Part shown: positions 55,146 through 63,077 of the stretch, piece by piece
How the letters are laid out: each line of letters begins with the position of its first letter
Numbering within the stretch: the first letter of the stretch is position 1
Source: an uncultured Sphingomonadales bacterium
GTDB taxonomy: Bacteria; Pseudomonadota; Alphaproteobacteria; Sphingomonadales; Rhodothalassiaceae
NCBI GenBank assembly: GCA_947499155.1
Contig: CANMND010000001.1
Coordinates: 434,001 to 498,000, forward strand
Direction of reading: 5' to 3'
Length of the DNA: 64,000 nucleotides
Position numbers and translations under genes: made by a program
Notes under the pieces: generated by a model
What the model saw: only the letters and a program-made list of their open reading frames with translations
The model's database searches: none
What the model was told of the DNA's origin: nothing

Positions 55146-55848
55146 CGGACATCTCTTTATCAACAGTTTTCTCTTGGAGTAGTCCGTTTTCAAGGATCAA
55201 AAGACGGTCGGCGTAATCGACCGCTTTTTGATCATGCGTCGTCAGGATGACTGTTTTGCCGAACCGATGGCATAAATCCTGAAGAAGCTGAAAAATAGAC
55301 AAGCTCATGGCCCGGTTCAGATTCCCCGTTGGCTCATCACAGAAAAGAATTTTTGCACCACCAACCAGGGCGCGGGCGATTGCGGTGCGCTGGCGCTCCC
55401 CACCTGAGAGCTGACTTGGTTTATGCTTTGAGCGTCCTGAAAGCTTAAGTAACTCAAGCGCGTGCTCAGCACGGCTCGTTCGTTCGCGCTTTTTCATCGA
55501 CCGCAGATAGAGAGGTGCCTCAACATTCTCAATTGCAGTCAGTTGTGGCAACAGGCGGTGATCCTGAAAAACTACGCCAATCAGTGAACTGCGCAAGTGA
55601 ATTCTGTCCGCTCTGGCAAGCTCTTGCAGCTCCAGGTCGCAGACACGGACTGACCCGGTGTATGTGCTGTCAAGCCCCGCCAAAATGGATATCAGTGTTG
55701 TCTTTCCTGAACCGGACGGACCCATAACGACGACGAGTTCACCCGTTGTCGCAGAGATATTAACGTCATTGAGAATCTTGAGCCGCTCAAAGGCCATTAA
55801 ATATTCTTTATGGAGTCCCTTAACTTCCAGGGTCGTGTCCAGTTTCAT
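55123..55848 (-). CDS. ABC transporter ATPase, LolD/MacB type
   Basis: The 241-residue product is a typical short nucleotide-binding subunit. Walker A is GPSGSGKT (residues 43-50), the Q-loop is VFQDHRLLPQ, the signature is LSGGERQR, Walker B is ILFCDEPTGNL, and the H-loop is LTTHDQ. The sequence type (MGPSGSGKTTLISILAGLD, RSSLIGVVFQDHRLLPQL) is that of the LolD/MacB/FtsE subfamily that drives FtsX-type permeases. It follows the adaptor gene immediately and overlaps the next permease gene by 23 bases. Confidence 0.94.
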   Translation of the reverse strand: MKLDTTLEVKGLHKEYLMAFERLKILNDVNISATTGELVVVMGPSGSGKTTLISILAGLDSTYTGSVRVCDLELQELARADRIHLRSSLIGVVFQDHRLLPQLTAIENVEAPLYLRSMKKRERTSRAEHALELLKLSGRSKHKPSQLSGGERQRTAIARALVGGAKILFCDEPTGNLNRAMSLSIFQLLQDLCHRFGKTVILTTHDQKAVDYADRLLILENGLLQEKTVDKEMSDAIPSHL

Positions 55849-55849
55849 A

Positions 55850-56959
55850 TCAATTCTGCCTCTGATTTGTCATATCGGGATTCACTGAATTTTTCAGAAA
55901 GCGTACGTCTATTTCCATACCATCGATAAACTTGTCGAACAGCTTGGGCAGGCCGATGCCAACCTCTACAACCCCTCGCTGTCGGCTGGACACGGGAGCA
56001 ATCCATTCGACCTGAGACAGGTGGACGGCTCCATCCGTTCCTTTTCCAGCGACCTCAACCGGCTGTCCGACATTTATGGTACCAAACTGTCTTTCAGGTA
56101 CCTCGGCCACGATATAAAGGTTATGCGGGTCGACAAGGTGTACGATTCCGGTTCGTATGAAACTTCCGCCGCCGGATGTAGGCGATACGGTTTCTCCCTC
56201 TTGTGCGGTCACTTCTACGATGATGCCGTCAAATGGAGCCCGAATAACGTGGCGTTCCACGAAAATTTGAGCAGCATCATGTTCGTTGACGGCATTCAAA
56301 CTGGCGACCCTTGCTTGTTCAGCTTCAATGACTGCAATTTCCAGCGCGGCTTTAGCCTGATCGAAAGCGGCGTCTGAAATCACTTTTTGTTTGGAAAGGT
56401 CGAGCGTTCGTTCGAATTTTTGACGTTCCAATTGCAGAGCAACCTTAGCTCTGTCTGCCTCTAACTTGCTCTGTTCAATTTTGAACTCGGCGCTGGTCAG
56501 TCGCAGTCTTGCCTCCCTGTCGTCGAGGACGGCAATGATGTCTCCCTCTGACACCCACTGACCAATTACGACTTCTATGGCTTGAATTCGTCCTGTGATG
56601 TCTGATGACACAGATGCCTTGTTACGGGCTACTGCATACCCCGGCGCTTCCAGCATGACAGTGCTGCCTTTTGCGATGGGAGTGGCGACTGATCCTGCAT
56701 GGACGGTCTCCGCCACTTCATCTCCAGCGGTAACATCTTCCGCCACTGTGCCAATCTCTTGGGGCGTTAGTAAAAAATATGTAATGAGAGAGGAAAGTGC
56801 AAAGAGCACAATGACCAAAAGCGCGAGGCGGGCGGGTGTCCATTGCAGTGAAACACGCTGGCCAGAATGCTCAGCTTCATCCAGCTTGACTAGCCGCTCG
56901 AGTATGTCTCTATCTGACTCATGGTTCGGAACCAGTCTGGGCTCACCTCTCGTCATCAT
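55850..56959 (-). CDS. HlyD/MacA-type periplasmic adaptor protein
   Basis: The 369-residue product has an N-terminal membrane anchor (RLALLVIVLFALSSLITYFL) and the adaptor fold: a barrel-sandwich hybrid (VSSDITGRIQAIEVVIGQWV, then ERHVIRAPFDGIIVEVTAQE), a coiled coil (KIEQSKLEADRAKVALQLER and the DQAKAALEIAVIEAEQARV helix), and a beta-barrel (YIVAEVPERQFGTINVGQPV). Such adaptors join an inner-membrane exporter to an outer-membrane channel. No TolC-like gene is in the window. It overlaps the M50 gene by 4 bases and is followed one base later by the ATPase, so the exporter is encoded as a block. Confidence 0.9.
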   Translation of the reverse strand: MMTRGEPRLVPNHESDRDILERLVKLDEAEHSGQRVSLQWTPARLALLVIVLFALSSLITYFLLTPQEIGTVAEDVTAGDEVAETVHAGSVATPIAKGSTVMLEAPGYAVARNKASVSSDITGRIQAIEVVIGQWVSEGDIIAVLDDREARLRLTSAEFKIEQSKLEADRAKVALQLERQKFERTLDLSKQKVISDAAFDQAKAALEIAVIEAEQARVASLNAVNEHDAAQIFVERHVIRAPFDGIIVEVTAQEGETVSPTSGGGSFIRTGIVHLVDPHNLYIVAEVPERQFGTINVGQPVEVAGKGTDGAVHLSQVEWIAPVSSRQRGVVEVGIGLPKLFDKFIDGMEIDVRFLKNSVNPDMTNQRQN

Positions 56960-57936
56960 ATGCGGGCTCCTGCAGTTCCCAGAGTAAGGGCAAGCATCAC
57001 AATCGTTGAAAGCAAGAAGAGTGCGTACCCCCCGCGGAGGATGCAGACCATTTGACGATAATCTTTGGGCGAACCAAACTCTTTCACTGCTTGCAATGCC
57101 TGACTGGCGTCGGCTTTCATGCCAAATCCGCCATCAATCAAGACCCGCGCATGCATAAAAACGAGCAGGATTGCGACCATCCCGTGTAATGGAGAGTTTG
57201 GTGGCAAGACCAACAGCCACAAGCCCATGAGCAAGGCTAATAGCAAATTGCAGACCACACCTGCCAGGGGCACCCATAACCGTATAATCGGGTCTGACGA
57301 AAGAACAGCATATCGAGCCTCAACGAAGGGGCTCCAACTAAAGCCGCCACGATGTTGCAAGCCTACTGAAGTCACCTCAAGGCCAAACAGCCTGGCAACG
57401 AAAGCATGGCTGAACTCATGGATTACGGGAAATGCCAGTAAGTAAACAATAATCCCAAGCCACCATGTAGACGTGGCCAGCCCAATGAAGATACGGCCTT
57501 CAGCGTACCCCCATAGCGCGATCAGGCCAACTAAAATTGAGAGCGTGGCAAGTGTCAGAATTTGCCCTCTTCTCTTGATGGACAATCCTGTCAGGGGTGC
57601 GACGAGGCATGATGCAGACGCATCATATATGCGTGTAAGCAGTTTTAGTCTGATGGTACGCGATTCCGGCGGCCGACCTCTGCCCAAAAGCAACCCTTGC
57701 TGGTCCAGCCTGTTCACGATGGCTAATAAACGTGTGCGTTCGCCTTCTGTCAGACTTGGCTCGCTCCCTCGATCATCAAGGCTAAAATTCCCCTTCTGAA
57801 TTATGGAAACGAGCGGTGCATCCCCCCCGCTCAAGCGTATTGGTCTGCGGTGGTCACGCGGAAGTATAACAAGACGCCCCCTATCGTCATGGAGGACATC
57901 CAAATTCTTATCCAGTTGAACGGGAACACTTTTCAC
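56956..57936 (-). CDS. M50-family intramembrane metalloprotease with PqqD-like N-terminus
   Basis: The 326-residue product is a site-2-protease-type enzyme: zinc motif HEFSH at residues 173-177 (FPVIHEFSHAFVARLFGLEV), with the second ligand Asp268 in ARVLIDGGFGM. About six membrane segments are visible. The N-terminal ~90 residues (DAPLVSIIQKGNFSLDDRG, then RTRLLAIVNRLDQQGLLLG) look like a small winged-helix PqqD-type domain, as found in leader-binding parts of RiPP proteins. It could therefore recognise the precursor and cut its leader in the membrane, or mature the product, but this is inference. The start is GTG at 57936, overlapping the stop of the SagB gene as GTGA; a GGGGGAG site lies before it. 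Confidence 0.8.
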   Translation of the reverse strand: MKSVPVQLDKNLDVLHDDRGRLVILPRDHRRPIRLSGGDAPLVSIIQKGNFSLDDRGSEPSLTEGERTRLLAIVNRLDQQGLLLGRGRPPESRTIRLKLLTRIYDASASCLVAPLTGLSIKRRGQILTLATLSILVGLIALWGYAEGRIFIGLATSTWWLGIIVYLLAFPVIHEFSHAFVARLFGLEVTSVGLQHRGGFSWSPFVEARYAVLSSDPIIRLWVPLAGVVCNLLLALLMGLWLLVLPPNSPLHGMVAILLVFMHARVLIDGGFGMKADASQALQAVKEFGSPKDYRQMVCILRGGYALFLLSTIVMLALTLGTAGARI

Positions 57937-60200
57937 GCAGTCACTCCCCCACGGGCTGGCGACTGCCTGCCAACTGGCCCAAGACAAAGCGAGAGTGGGG
58001 CGAAGTGTTCCAGGCTATGCCGTTTGGTAATAGACCGGACTTCTCCTTCAAAAGTACCTCCACAGGCTGTCCCTGCCAGCCCCAGGGATTCACTGTGAAG
58101 CCACAGGTCACCTATTACTGCGCCCGCTGCTCGGTAAGCTGTTTCAACGCCATCATCACCATCTGCAATCAGACAAGCTGCCAGATCAATTCTCGGCAAG
58201 AAGATGACAGGCGCCTCAGTCAGGCGTATCTGAGAAAGGATTCTCGAATGTTGCTGACGCTGAAAAGGCGTAATCAGTCGAAGTTTTCCGTCAGATAAAC
58301 ATTCGTAAAAACCATCTTCTCCATCTGACAATTTTAACAGCAGCAATCCTGAGATATCCAGATTCAGGCCAGCGATGCGAGAGTTTCTGACGAGAGCGTT
58401 TTGTATTGAGCTGCAAAGACTTTGCGCAAAGTCCATCGGCACATCCTCTGCGTCCCACTCACGGACAGCACGCCGACGCTCAATCTTGGCCAAAATATCG
58501 TCTAATGTCTTCTTGTCTATTGGCTTTGTACGGCTAACATTGTCTGAGGAGATGCTGAAAATTCCCGTCGGCAGCAATGTATCACCGGGCAGCCCCAGCT
58601 TTTGCATGAGCTGGTGTTCATCAGGGCGGCGGCAATCAGTCAGATCGAGCCCTAATTTATCGGATAGATGGTTGGCGAAGGACAACAGAACTCCAGAATC
58701 ATACCACCCGATATTGAAGCTGAAGGCACCGTATTTACGAGCAACCTTAAGTACGTTGGCAAAGCTGATCATTATCACTGGAAGGGAGGCATCCAGGCCA
58801 AGTATTTTCCTGACTCCAACTGGATCGATATTAGCCATTTTCTCAAAACGGTGAGAGTGACTGTCAAACCAATAAGTGCCGGGTTCCATACCGTTCACAT
58901 CAAAAACCAGATACATGCACAGGGTTGAGCCCAAATTCCCTCCAGTTGGGACAAGGCGCTGCATGATTCCATCTCTATCAGTAAAGCCAGCCGTATATGT
59001 TGCCAATATGGAGAGAGCGGCCAGAGACACGCCCTGTGTGCGCTCATGTGTGACCTCTTCAACCGCCGTCTTTATTGGGAGAAGATTGATGGGTGTATCG
59101 CTGTAAAGGGCTGGTACCCTTTCATAAATTGACAGAATATTTTCGGTCTTAAAATGTGTCAGATACGAGTTGGCTACATGCCAGTCCGGGGATTGCAATG
59201 CCACACTGCAATACTGTTTCCAGCCTTCATATCCAGAGACAGCAGGCTTAAGGGGTAACGGGTGGGCATTGCCGAATTCATCCCATTCGTGCAGACGCGC
59301 GATAGTGGTTCTTCGCTGGACCTGCCGACCATGTTTCCACTCATAATCAGTGAACGAGTTAATTGGCGAGCGCTTGATGATGCTGGTAAGAATTGACACT
59401 GCCATATGGAGAGCCATTGTGCTCCAAATACGCTCCGCGAATGGCTCTAAGGTTGTCGTATCTGCAACGATAGGCGTATATGCCACCCTGTAACATGCAT
59501 AGCTTGCAGACATCTGAGGCAGAATAAAGGGACCAATTCTGGCATTTGCACCACCAACTTCAACGTTCAATGCGGGAATGCCCAACTGGTTGGCGCGTGC
59601 GAAGACGGAAGAAGGATCAGCACTTCCTGGCCTGGAAATGGCAAGCAGCAAGTCTGTCCTAGAGACAAGCCCTTCTTCATCGCTAATTGAGACTGCTTCG
59701 CCTCCTTCCATCTCTGTAAAAAGAGATGTCAGTTCGTCACAGGTTTCAGCAGGCCCAAAAATAGCAATTTTGCACTTCCGCAGTCTGTCGGCGGCATCCA
59801 GCCCAGACCGGAATACGCCAGTGTTCCCGACCAGCCGGTCAAGATATATTTCAATTTGCGATGTCGAATCAGGCGCTACACCTGTCCTTAGCAAACCACT
59901 CATAAAGAAGTTGCCGACAATGTCTCTGATCTGGCGGGGGTCCAGAGAGTCACAGATTTGCTCGATTTCCGCAACTGTGCGCGTGCCGTCGAGCAGGGGA
60001 AGAATGCTTGACAAAATACCTCTTAAACCGTGACCACTGAATAATTCTGCTGATGGTCCGCCAATGATCGCCGCGCCGTATTTATGTGGGATGGCTGTTA
60101 TGCCGCTTGCGATGCGAAGTCGGTCCTGGAGGAGATATCCAACTTCGTTGTCGGACTCCAACATCGTCCAGGCAGAAGGGGTAGGTGTTGAGGTATTCAC
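57933..60200 (-). CDS. Fused leader-binding (ThiF-like) and SagB-type azoline dehydrogenase
   Basis: The 755-residue product joins two functions. Residues 1-350 look like an Ocin-ThiF-like TOMM leader-binding protein: a PqqD-like segment (HGLRGILSSILPLLDGTRTV, 57-76), a Rossmann opening (RKCKIAIFGPAE) and an IGPFILPQMSASYACYR block. Residues about 380-555 are a SagB/ThcOx flavin dehydrogenase with LVPTGGNLGSTLCMYLV (417-432) and the Lys489-Tyr490 pair of azoline dehydrogenases in RKYGAFSFNIGWYDSG. Residues about 560-745 add a second nitroreductase-like half (IERRRAVREWDAEDVP, ESLGLAGTACGG). Expected role: FMN-dependent oxidation of azolines to azoles. It overlaps the E1-like gene upstream by 4 bases. 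Confidence 0.82.
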   Translation of the reverse strand: MNTSTPTPSAWTMLESDNEVGYLLQDRLRIASGITAIPHKYGAAIIGGPSAELFSGHGLRGILSSILPLLDGTRTVAEIEQICDSLDPRQIRDIVGNFFMSGLLRTGVAPDSTSQIEIYLDRLVGNTGVFRSGLDAADRLRKCKIAIFGPAETCDELTSLFTEMEGGEAVSISDEEGLVSRTDLLLAISRPGSADPSSVFARANQLGIPALNVEVGGANARIGPFILPQMSASYACYRVAYTPIVADTTTLEPFAERIWSTMALHMAVSILTSIIKRSPINSFTDYEWKHGRQVQRRTTIARLHEWDEFGNAHPLPLKPAVSGYEGWKQYCSVALQSPDWHVANSYLTHFKTENILSIYERVPALYSDTPINLLPIKTAVEEVTHERTQGVSLAALSILATYTAGFTDRDGIMQRLVPTGGNLGSTLCMYLVFDVNGMEPGTYWFDSHSHRFEKMANIDPVGVRKILGLDASLPVIMISFANVLKVARKYGAFSFNIGWYDSGVLLSFANHLSDKLGLDLTDCRRPDEHQLMQKLGLPGDTLLPTGIFSISSDNVSRTKPIDKKTLDDILAKIERRRAVREWDAEDVPMDFAQSLCSSIQNALVRNSRIAGLNLDISGLLLLKLSDGEDGFYECLSDGKLRLITPFQRQQHSRILSQIRLTEAPVIFLPRIDLAACLIADGDDGVETAYRAAGAVIGDLWLHSESLGLAGTACGGTFEGEVRSITKRHSLEHFAPLSLCLGPVGRQSPARGGVTA

Positions 60201-60847
60201 TGCACGTCCTCTCCCAGTAAGGTGTGGAGGTCCCGTTCAAGGTTGCGATAAAATCGCTCCCCTGATTGCGAACTGTCCTTTGCGTCACTGGAACAGCTGC
60301 AGCCATGCACTGGAAGCGCCACTGCATCGTCTATTCTGTTCTCGACGAGTTCTATCTTGCGAATAAAGCCTGCGGGGACATTGGCGTCGTTGATCTGCCG
60401 CATTGCCTCGAGTGCTGACAGTACGACAGCAGAAGCTGGAAATCCTTCAAGATACAGCGGATCTCCGGCTGTGGGGTTTTGCAGCAAAGTCTCCAGACGC
60501 GCCAGTCCGGAAGACCCTGGCATAGACAGATACCGACGCGTGGAACATGTGAAGCATATGCCACTTTTTTTCACCAGAGGGCCTATCCGGATCATTGTCG
60601 GATAAAGATAAACCGACGTCCAACTGACTTTAGCGTCCCTAAACTTCTCCGCTAATGCTTTGAGATCTTCTGTGGATGCATCTGAAAGCAAGACCAGAGC
60701 ACTTGCACCCTGACAGTCAGCAACCCAGTCAAAACCCTTTTCCGCATCCAGGTCTACAGGCTGGTCGCATTCCCCGTATTTTGCTGCGAGAACAGCTACA
60801 CGACGACCAAATGAGCCTCGATAGAACAGCTTGATTTTTTTACTCAT
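60197..60847 (-). CDS. E1-like cyclodehydratase partner, C-terminal half only
   Basis: The 216-residue product is shorter than usual TOMM E1-like proteins (over 300). It retains the C-terminal block: IRIGPLVKKSGICFTCSTRR with Cys98 and Cys101, and later VHGCSCSS with Cys183 and Cys185. The two cysteine pairs probably bind zinc, as in McbB/SagC-type proteins. The first ~80 residues (IKLFYRGSFGRRVAVLAAKY) have a Rossmann-like opening but no clear leader-binding domain, which may instead come from the N-terminal half of the next gene's fusion protein. It should activate the YcaO enzyme encoded just upstream. It overlaps both neighbours by 4 bases. Confidence 0.75.
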   Translation of the reverse strand: MSKKIKLFYRGSFGRRVAVLAAKYGECDQPVDLDAEKGFDWVADCQGASALVLLSDASTEDLKALAEKFRDAKVSWTSVYLYPTMIRIGPLVKKSGICFTCSTRRYLSMPGSSGLARLETLLQNPTAGDPLYLEGFPASAVVLSALEAMRQINDANVPAGFIRKIELVENRIDDAVALPVHGCSCSSDAKDSSQSGERFYRNLERDLHTLLGEDVQ

Positions 60848-62196
60848 GCGAATGGCTGAGGCAGAGGATTGACCATGTCTTCTGTGAAGGCTTTGTTCAT
60901 AATAATCTCCGCATATTGGTGAAGTCGGGGATGTGCTAGGAATCGGGCTTTTGAGACATAAGACATCGGCATGAGTTGAGGGATCACGACACGGACCGCC
61001 CTCAAGCCATTCTCGCTTAATTCATCTGTCGTCAGTTCCACAGCGACTGCCTCAATCTTTTTCTCGCGCAAGCGCTCAACAAGCCAATGCAGGTTTCTGT
61101 CACTGTCGCCAGTGTCGCGATTGGGAATATCCTCGATGTCGACGGATTGAGGTGATTTCAAGAGAAAGTCGAACTCAGCACGTTGTTCTTGACGCCCCAT
61201 ATATGCGGCTCCGTGCTCCAGCTTGAAACATGCTTCATGATCCTCAGGCACGTCTTCACAGCCTATGACAGCCAAGCGGGTTGATACGGCCTCGCGCATA
61301 GCTTTAGCGCACGCAGAAACTGGATCCAGGTCACTCGCAGCGGTGACTACGGTTGCTACAGTAGGGTGGTTCGGCGCCACCATCACGCCATAGACAACAG
61401 GTATTCCCAAATCTGTGGTTGCATCGAACAGATACTGCTTTATTTGACTGCGCCCGAATGCTTGAAAACGGGATGAGTAGTCCCCGGCCTGTTCAGCAGA
61501 AATGCGAATTCGTGACAAAACCGGCCTGAGGTACCATGTCAGTGCTATGGAATCCCGCTCCACCACTTCCAAAATTGCTCTAACGGTTGCCTCTTGAACG
61601 CTCGAATGCACCGCCACGCCTGTAGAGATTGGCAGGGTAAAAGTCTCCGCCCTGCGACTTGCCTTAGCGATATGGGTCAAAGACACAGGCACATAAAGCC
61701 GCCGCCCGTCCAGCAAAGAGACACCCCGGATCCAGCGTATTCTTTTGTTGGGGTCAAAAGGCACAACTGAGGGAAAATCCTCATATTCCCTGTCCAGACA
61801 ACGAGGGAACAGCCGCCAGTCAATAGCATCTGCTCCCAACTCGTTGGCCGTAGCTATAACCACCTCGTCATTGTGAATGACAGACATGGCATAACGTTCT
61901 GCCGCTTCCGCAACAGCCTTTATGGCAGAGACTGACATGTCCTCATCTGCACAAGCCCCGCTCATCCCGCTGTCTGCATATGTGCGGCCATCCCCGGACC
62001 GGAGACCGGGGAAAAGGGCAGAGATATTGGCGACACGAGACATCGCTACTTCGAGCTGTGGCTGATTGATTTCCAGCGACCGGGAAAAGTCTGGTGTGCT
62101 CGTCAGTCCGGCAAATGATTGCGCCAATCGAGCGAAAGGGTATTCACCCTCCAATTCCAGCAACATTGAATGAATATTCTGTCGGATTTTCATCAT
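60844..62196 (-). CDS. YcaO-family cyclodehydratase
   Basis: The 450-residue product (M1 or M2 start) is a YcaO-type enzyme that uses ATP to convert Cys, Ser or Thr in a peptide to azolines. The ATP/Mg-binding signatures are present: AVAEAAERYAM with Glu97, Glu100 and Arg101, then STGVAVHSSVQEATVRAILE, and VVERDSIALTWY with Glu213, Arg214 and Asp215. The C-terminus NPLPQPFA resembles the proline-rich C-terminal tail that YcaO cyclodehydratases use to organise the active site. Its partner is the E1-like protein, next in the operon, overlapping by 4 bases. It could instead make thioamide or amidine bonds, but the SagB gene nearby favours azoline formation. Confidence 0.93.
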   Translation of the reverse strand: MMKIRQNIHSMLLELEGEYPFARLAQSFAGLTSTPDFSRSLEINQPQLEVAMSRVANISALFPGLRSGDGRTYADSGMSGACADEDMSVSAIKAVAEAAERYAMSVIHNDEVVIATANELGADAIDWRLFPRCLDREYEDFPSVVPFDPNKRIRWIRGVSLLDGRRLYVPVSLTHIAKASRRAETFTLPISTGVAVHSSVQEATVRAILEVVERDSIALTWYLRPVLSRIRISAEQAGDYSSRFQAFGRSQIKQYLFDATTDLGIPVVYGVMVAPNHPTVATVVTAASDLDPVSACAKAMREAVSTRLAVIGCEDVPEDHEACFKLEHGAAYMGRQEQRAEFDFLLKSPQSVDIEDIPNRDTGDSDRNLHWLVERLREKKIEAVAVELTTDELSENGLRAVRVVIPQLMPMSYVSKARFLAHPRLHQYAEIIMNKAFTEDMVNPLPQPFA

Positions 62197-63077
62197 ATTT
62201 CACCGGCAGACGTGGAGGTCAGGCACGCCAAATACGCAGCCTCAACCGGTGAAAAGCCAATACATGTGGCCAGGCGCCGCCATATAAAAGCTCGGAAGCC
62301 AAGATCCGGTTCAGCTCCCTTTTCTATCTTCTTGACTTCGCCCACCAGCCCGTCAAATTCCACTGACAAACCATCAACTACATTATTCAGCATTTTGTCA
62401 GTCAGCAGGATCGGTACATCAGATTGTGCCAATTGATGCGCCTTCATCCGAAACTGTCTGGTCAGTGACGCAGCATTGGGATCATCTGCAAGAATGGCTT
62501 GCATGACGAAATGAGCGGCAGTCTCAACTGTCTCGGTACCGTCCAGACGCCCAAGAAGCTCCGCCAGAATAGTTGGGGCAATGGTTTTTCGGTCCCAGCC
62601 TTCATCTCTGATATTGGAAACGATCCTGATTGCAATTGAACTAATTGCCTGTCCAAGTGCCCAGTAGCTTGAAACTTCCCCTACTTCGCTCGACAGCGTG
62701 CTTTGCGTGTGGGTAACACCCCATGGAATGTCCGCTTCCAGATTTTCCTGATTGGGCATTTCGATAAGTGGCAGCATCGCGAGATGAGGCTTGTCCTGAA
62801 AATCCGATGACAGAACGTCCTCACAGTGCTCTACAATATCTTCATGACACTCCGTAGAGAGATTAAGGTACAGCGCAATCATGGGCACTGGCTCAAGCGC
62901 ACGCTCAAATGCCCATGCAGCAACCCCGGGGCGATCAACCAGATCGGGTAACAATTCAGCGATGACCTGTTCAGACCCACCTTCAATTGCCCCAGGATAA
63001 ATGGCAATTATATCAAACGCATCGCCCGGTTTTTCTGAAGATTTCATAGCATCTAACATAAGCGCAACCCTCATCAC
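62193..63077 (-). CDS. Unrecognised RiPP-operon protein, 294 residues
   Basis: I do not recognise a domain with confidence. Residues 22-75 (DIIAIYPGAIEGGSEQVIAE, then VAAWAFERALEPVPMIALYL) loosely resemble the C-terminal 'thiopeptide-type' domain of LanB dehydratases (wF.R...hiaLyL), and the rest is helical with NNVVDGLSVEFDG. There is no membrane segment, signal peptide or cysteine pair typical of an enzyme site. The start ATG at 63077 overlaps the preceding gene's stop by 4 bases, so it is part of the same operon. It could be a dehydratase-like or eliminating enzyme, or a scaffold; none of these is supported strongly. Confidence 0.45.
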   Translation of the reverse strand: MMRVALMLDAMKSSEKPGDAFDIIAIYPGAIEGGSEQVIAELLPDLVDRPGVAAWAFERALEPVPMIALYLNLSTECHEDIVEHCEDVLSSDFQDKPHLAMLPLIEMPNQENLEADIPWGVTHTQSTLSSEVGEVSSYWALGQAISSIAIRIVSNIRDEGWDRKTIAPTILAELLGRLDGTETVETAAHFVMQAILADDPNAASLTRQFRMKAHQLAQSDVPILLTDKMLNNVVDGLSVEFDGLVGEVKKIEKGAEPDLGFRAFIWRRLATCIGFSPVEAAYLACLTSTSAGEI

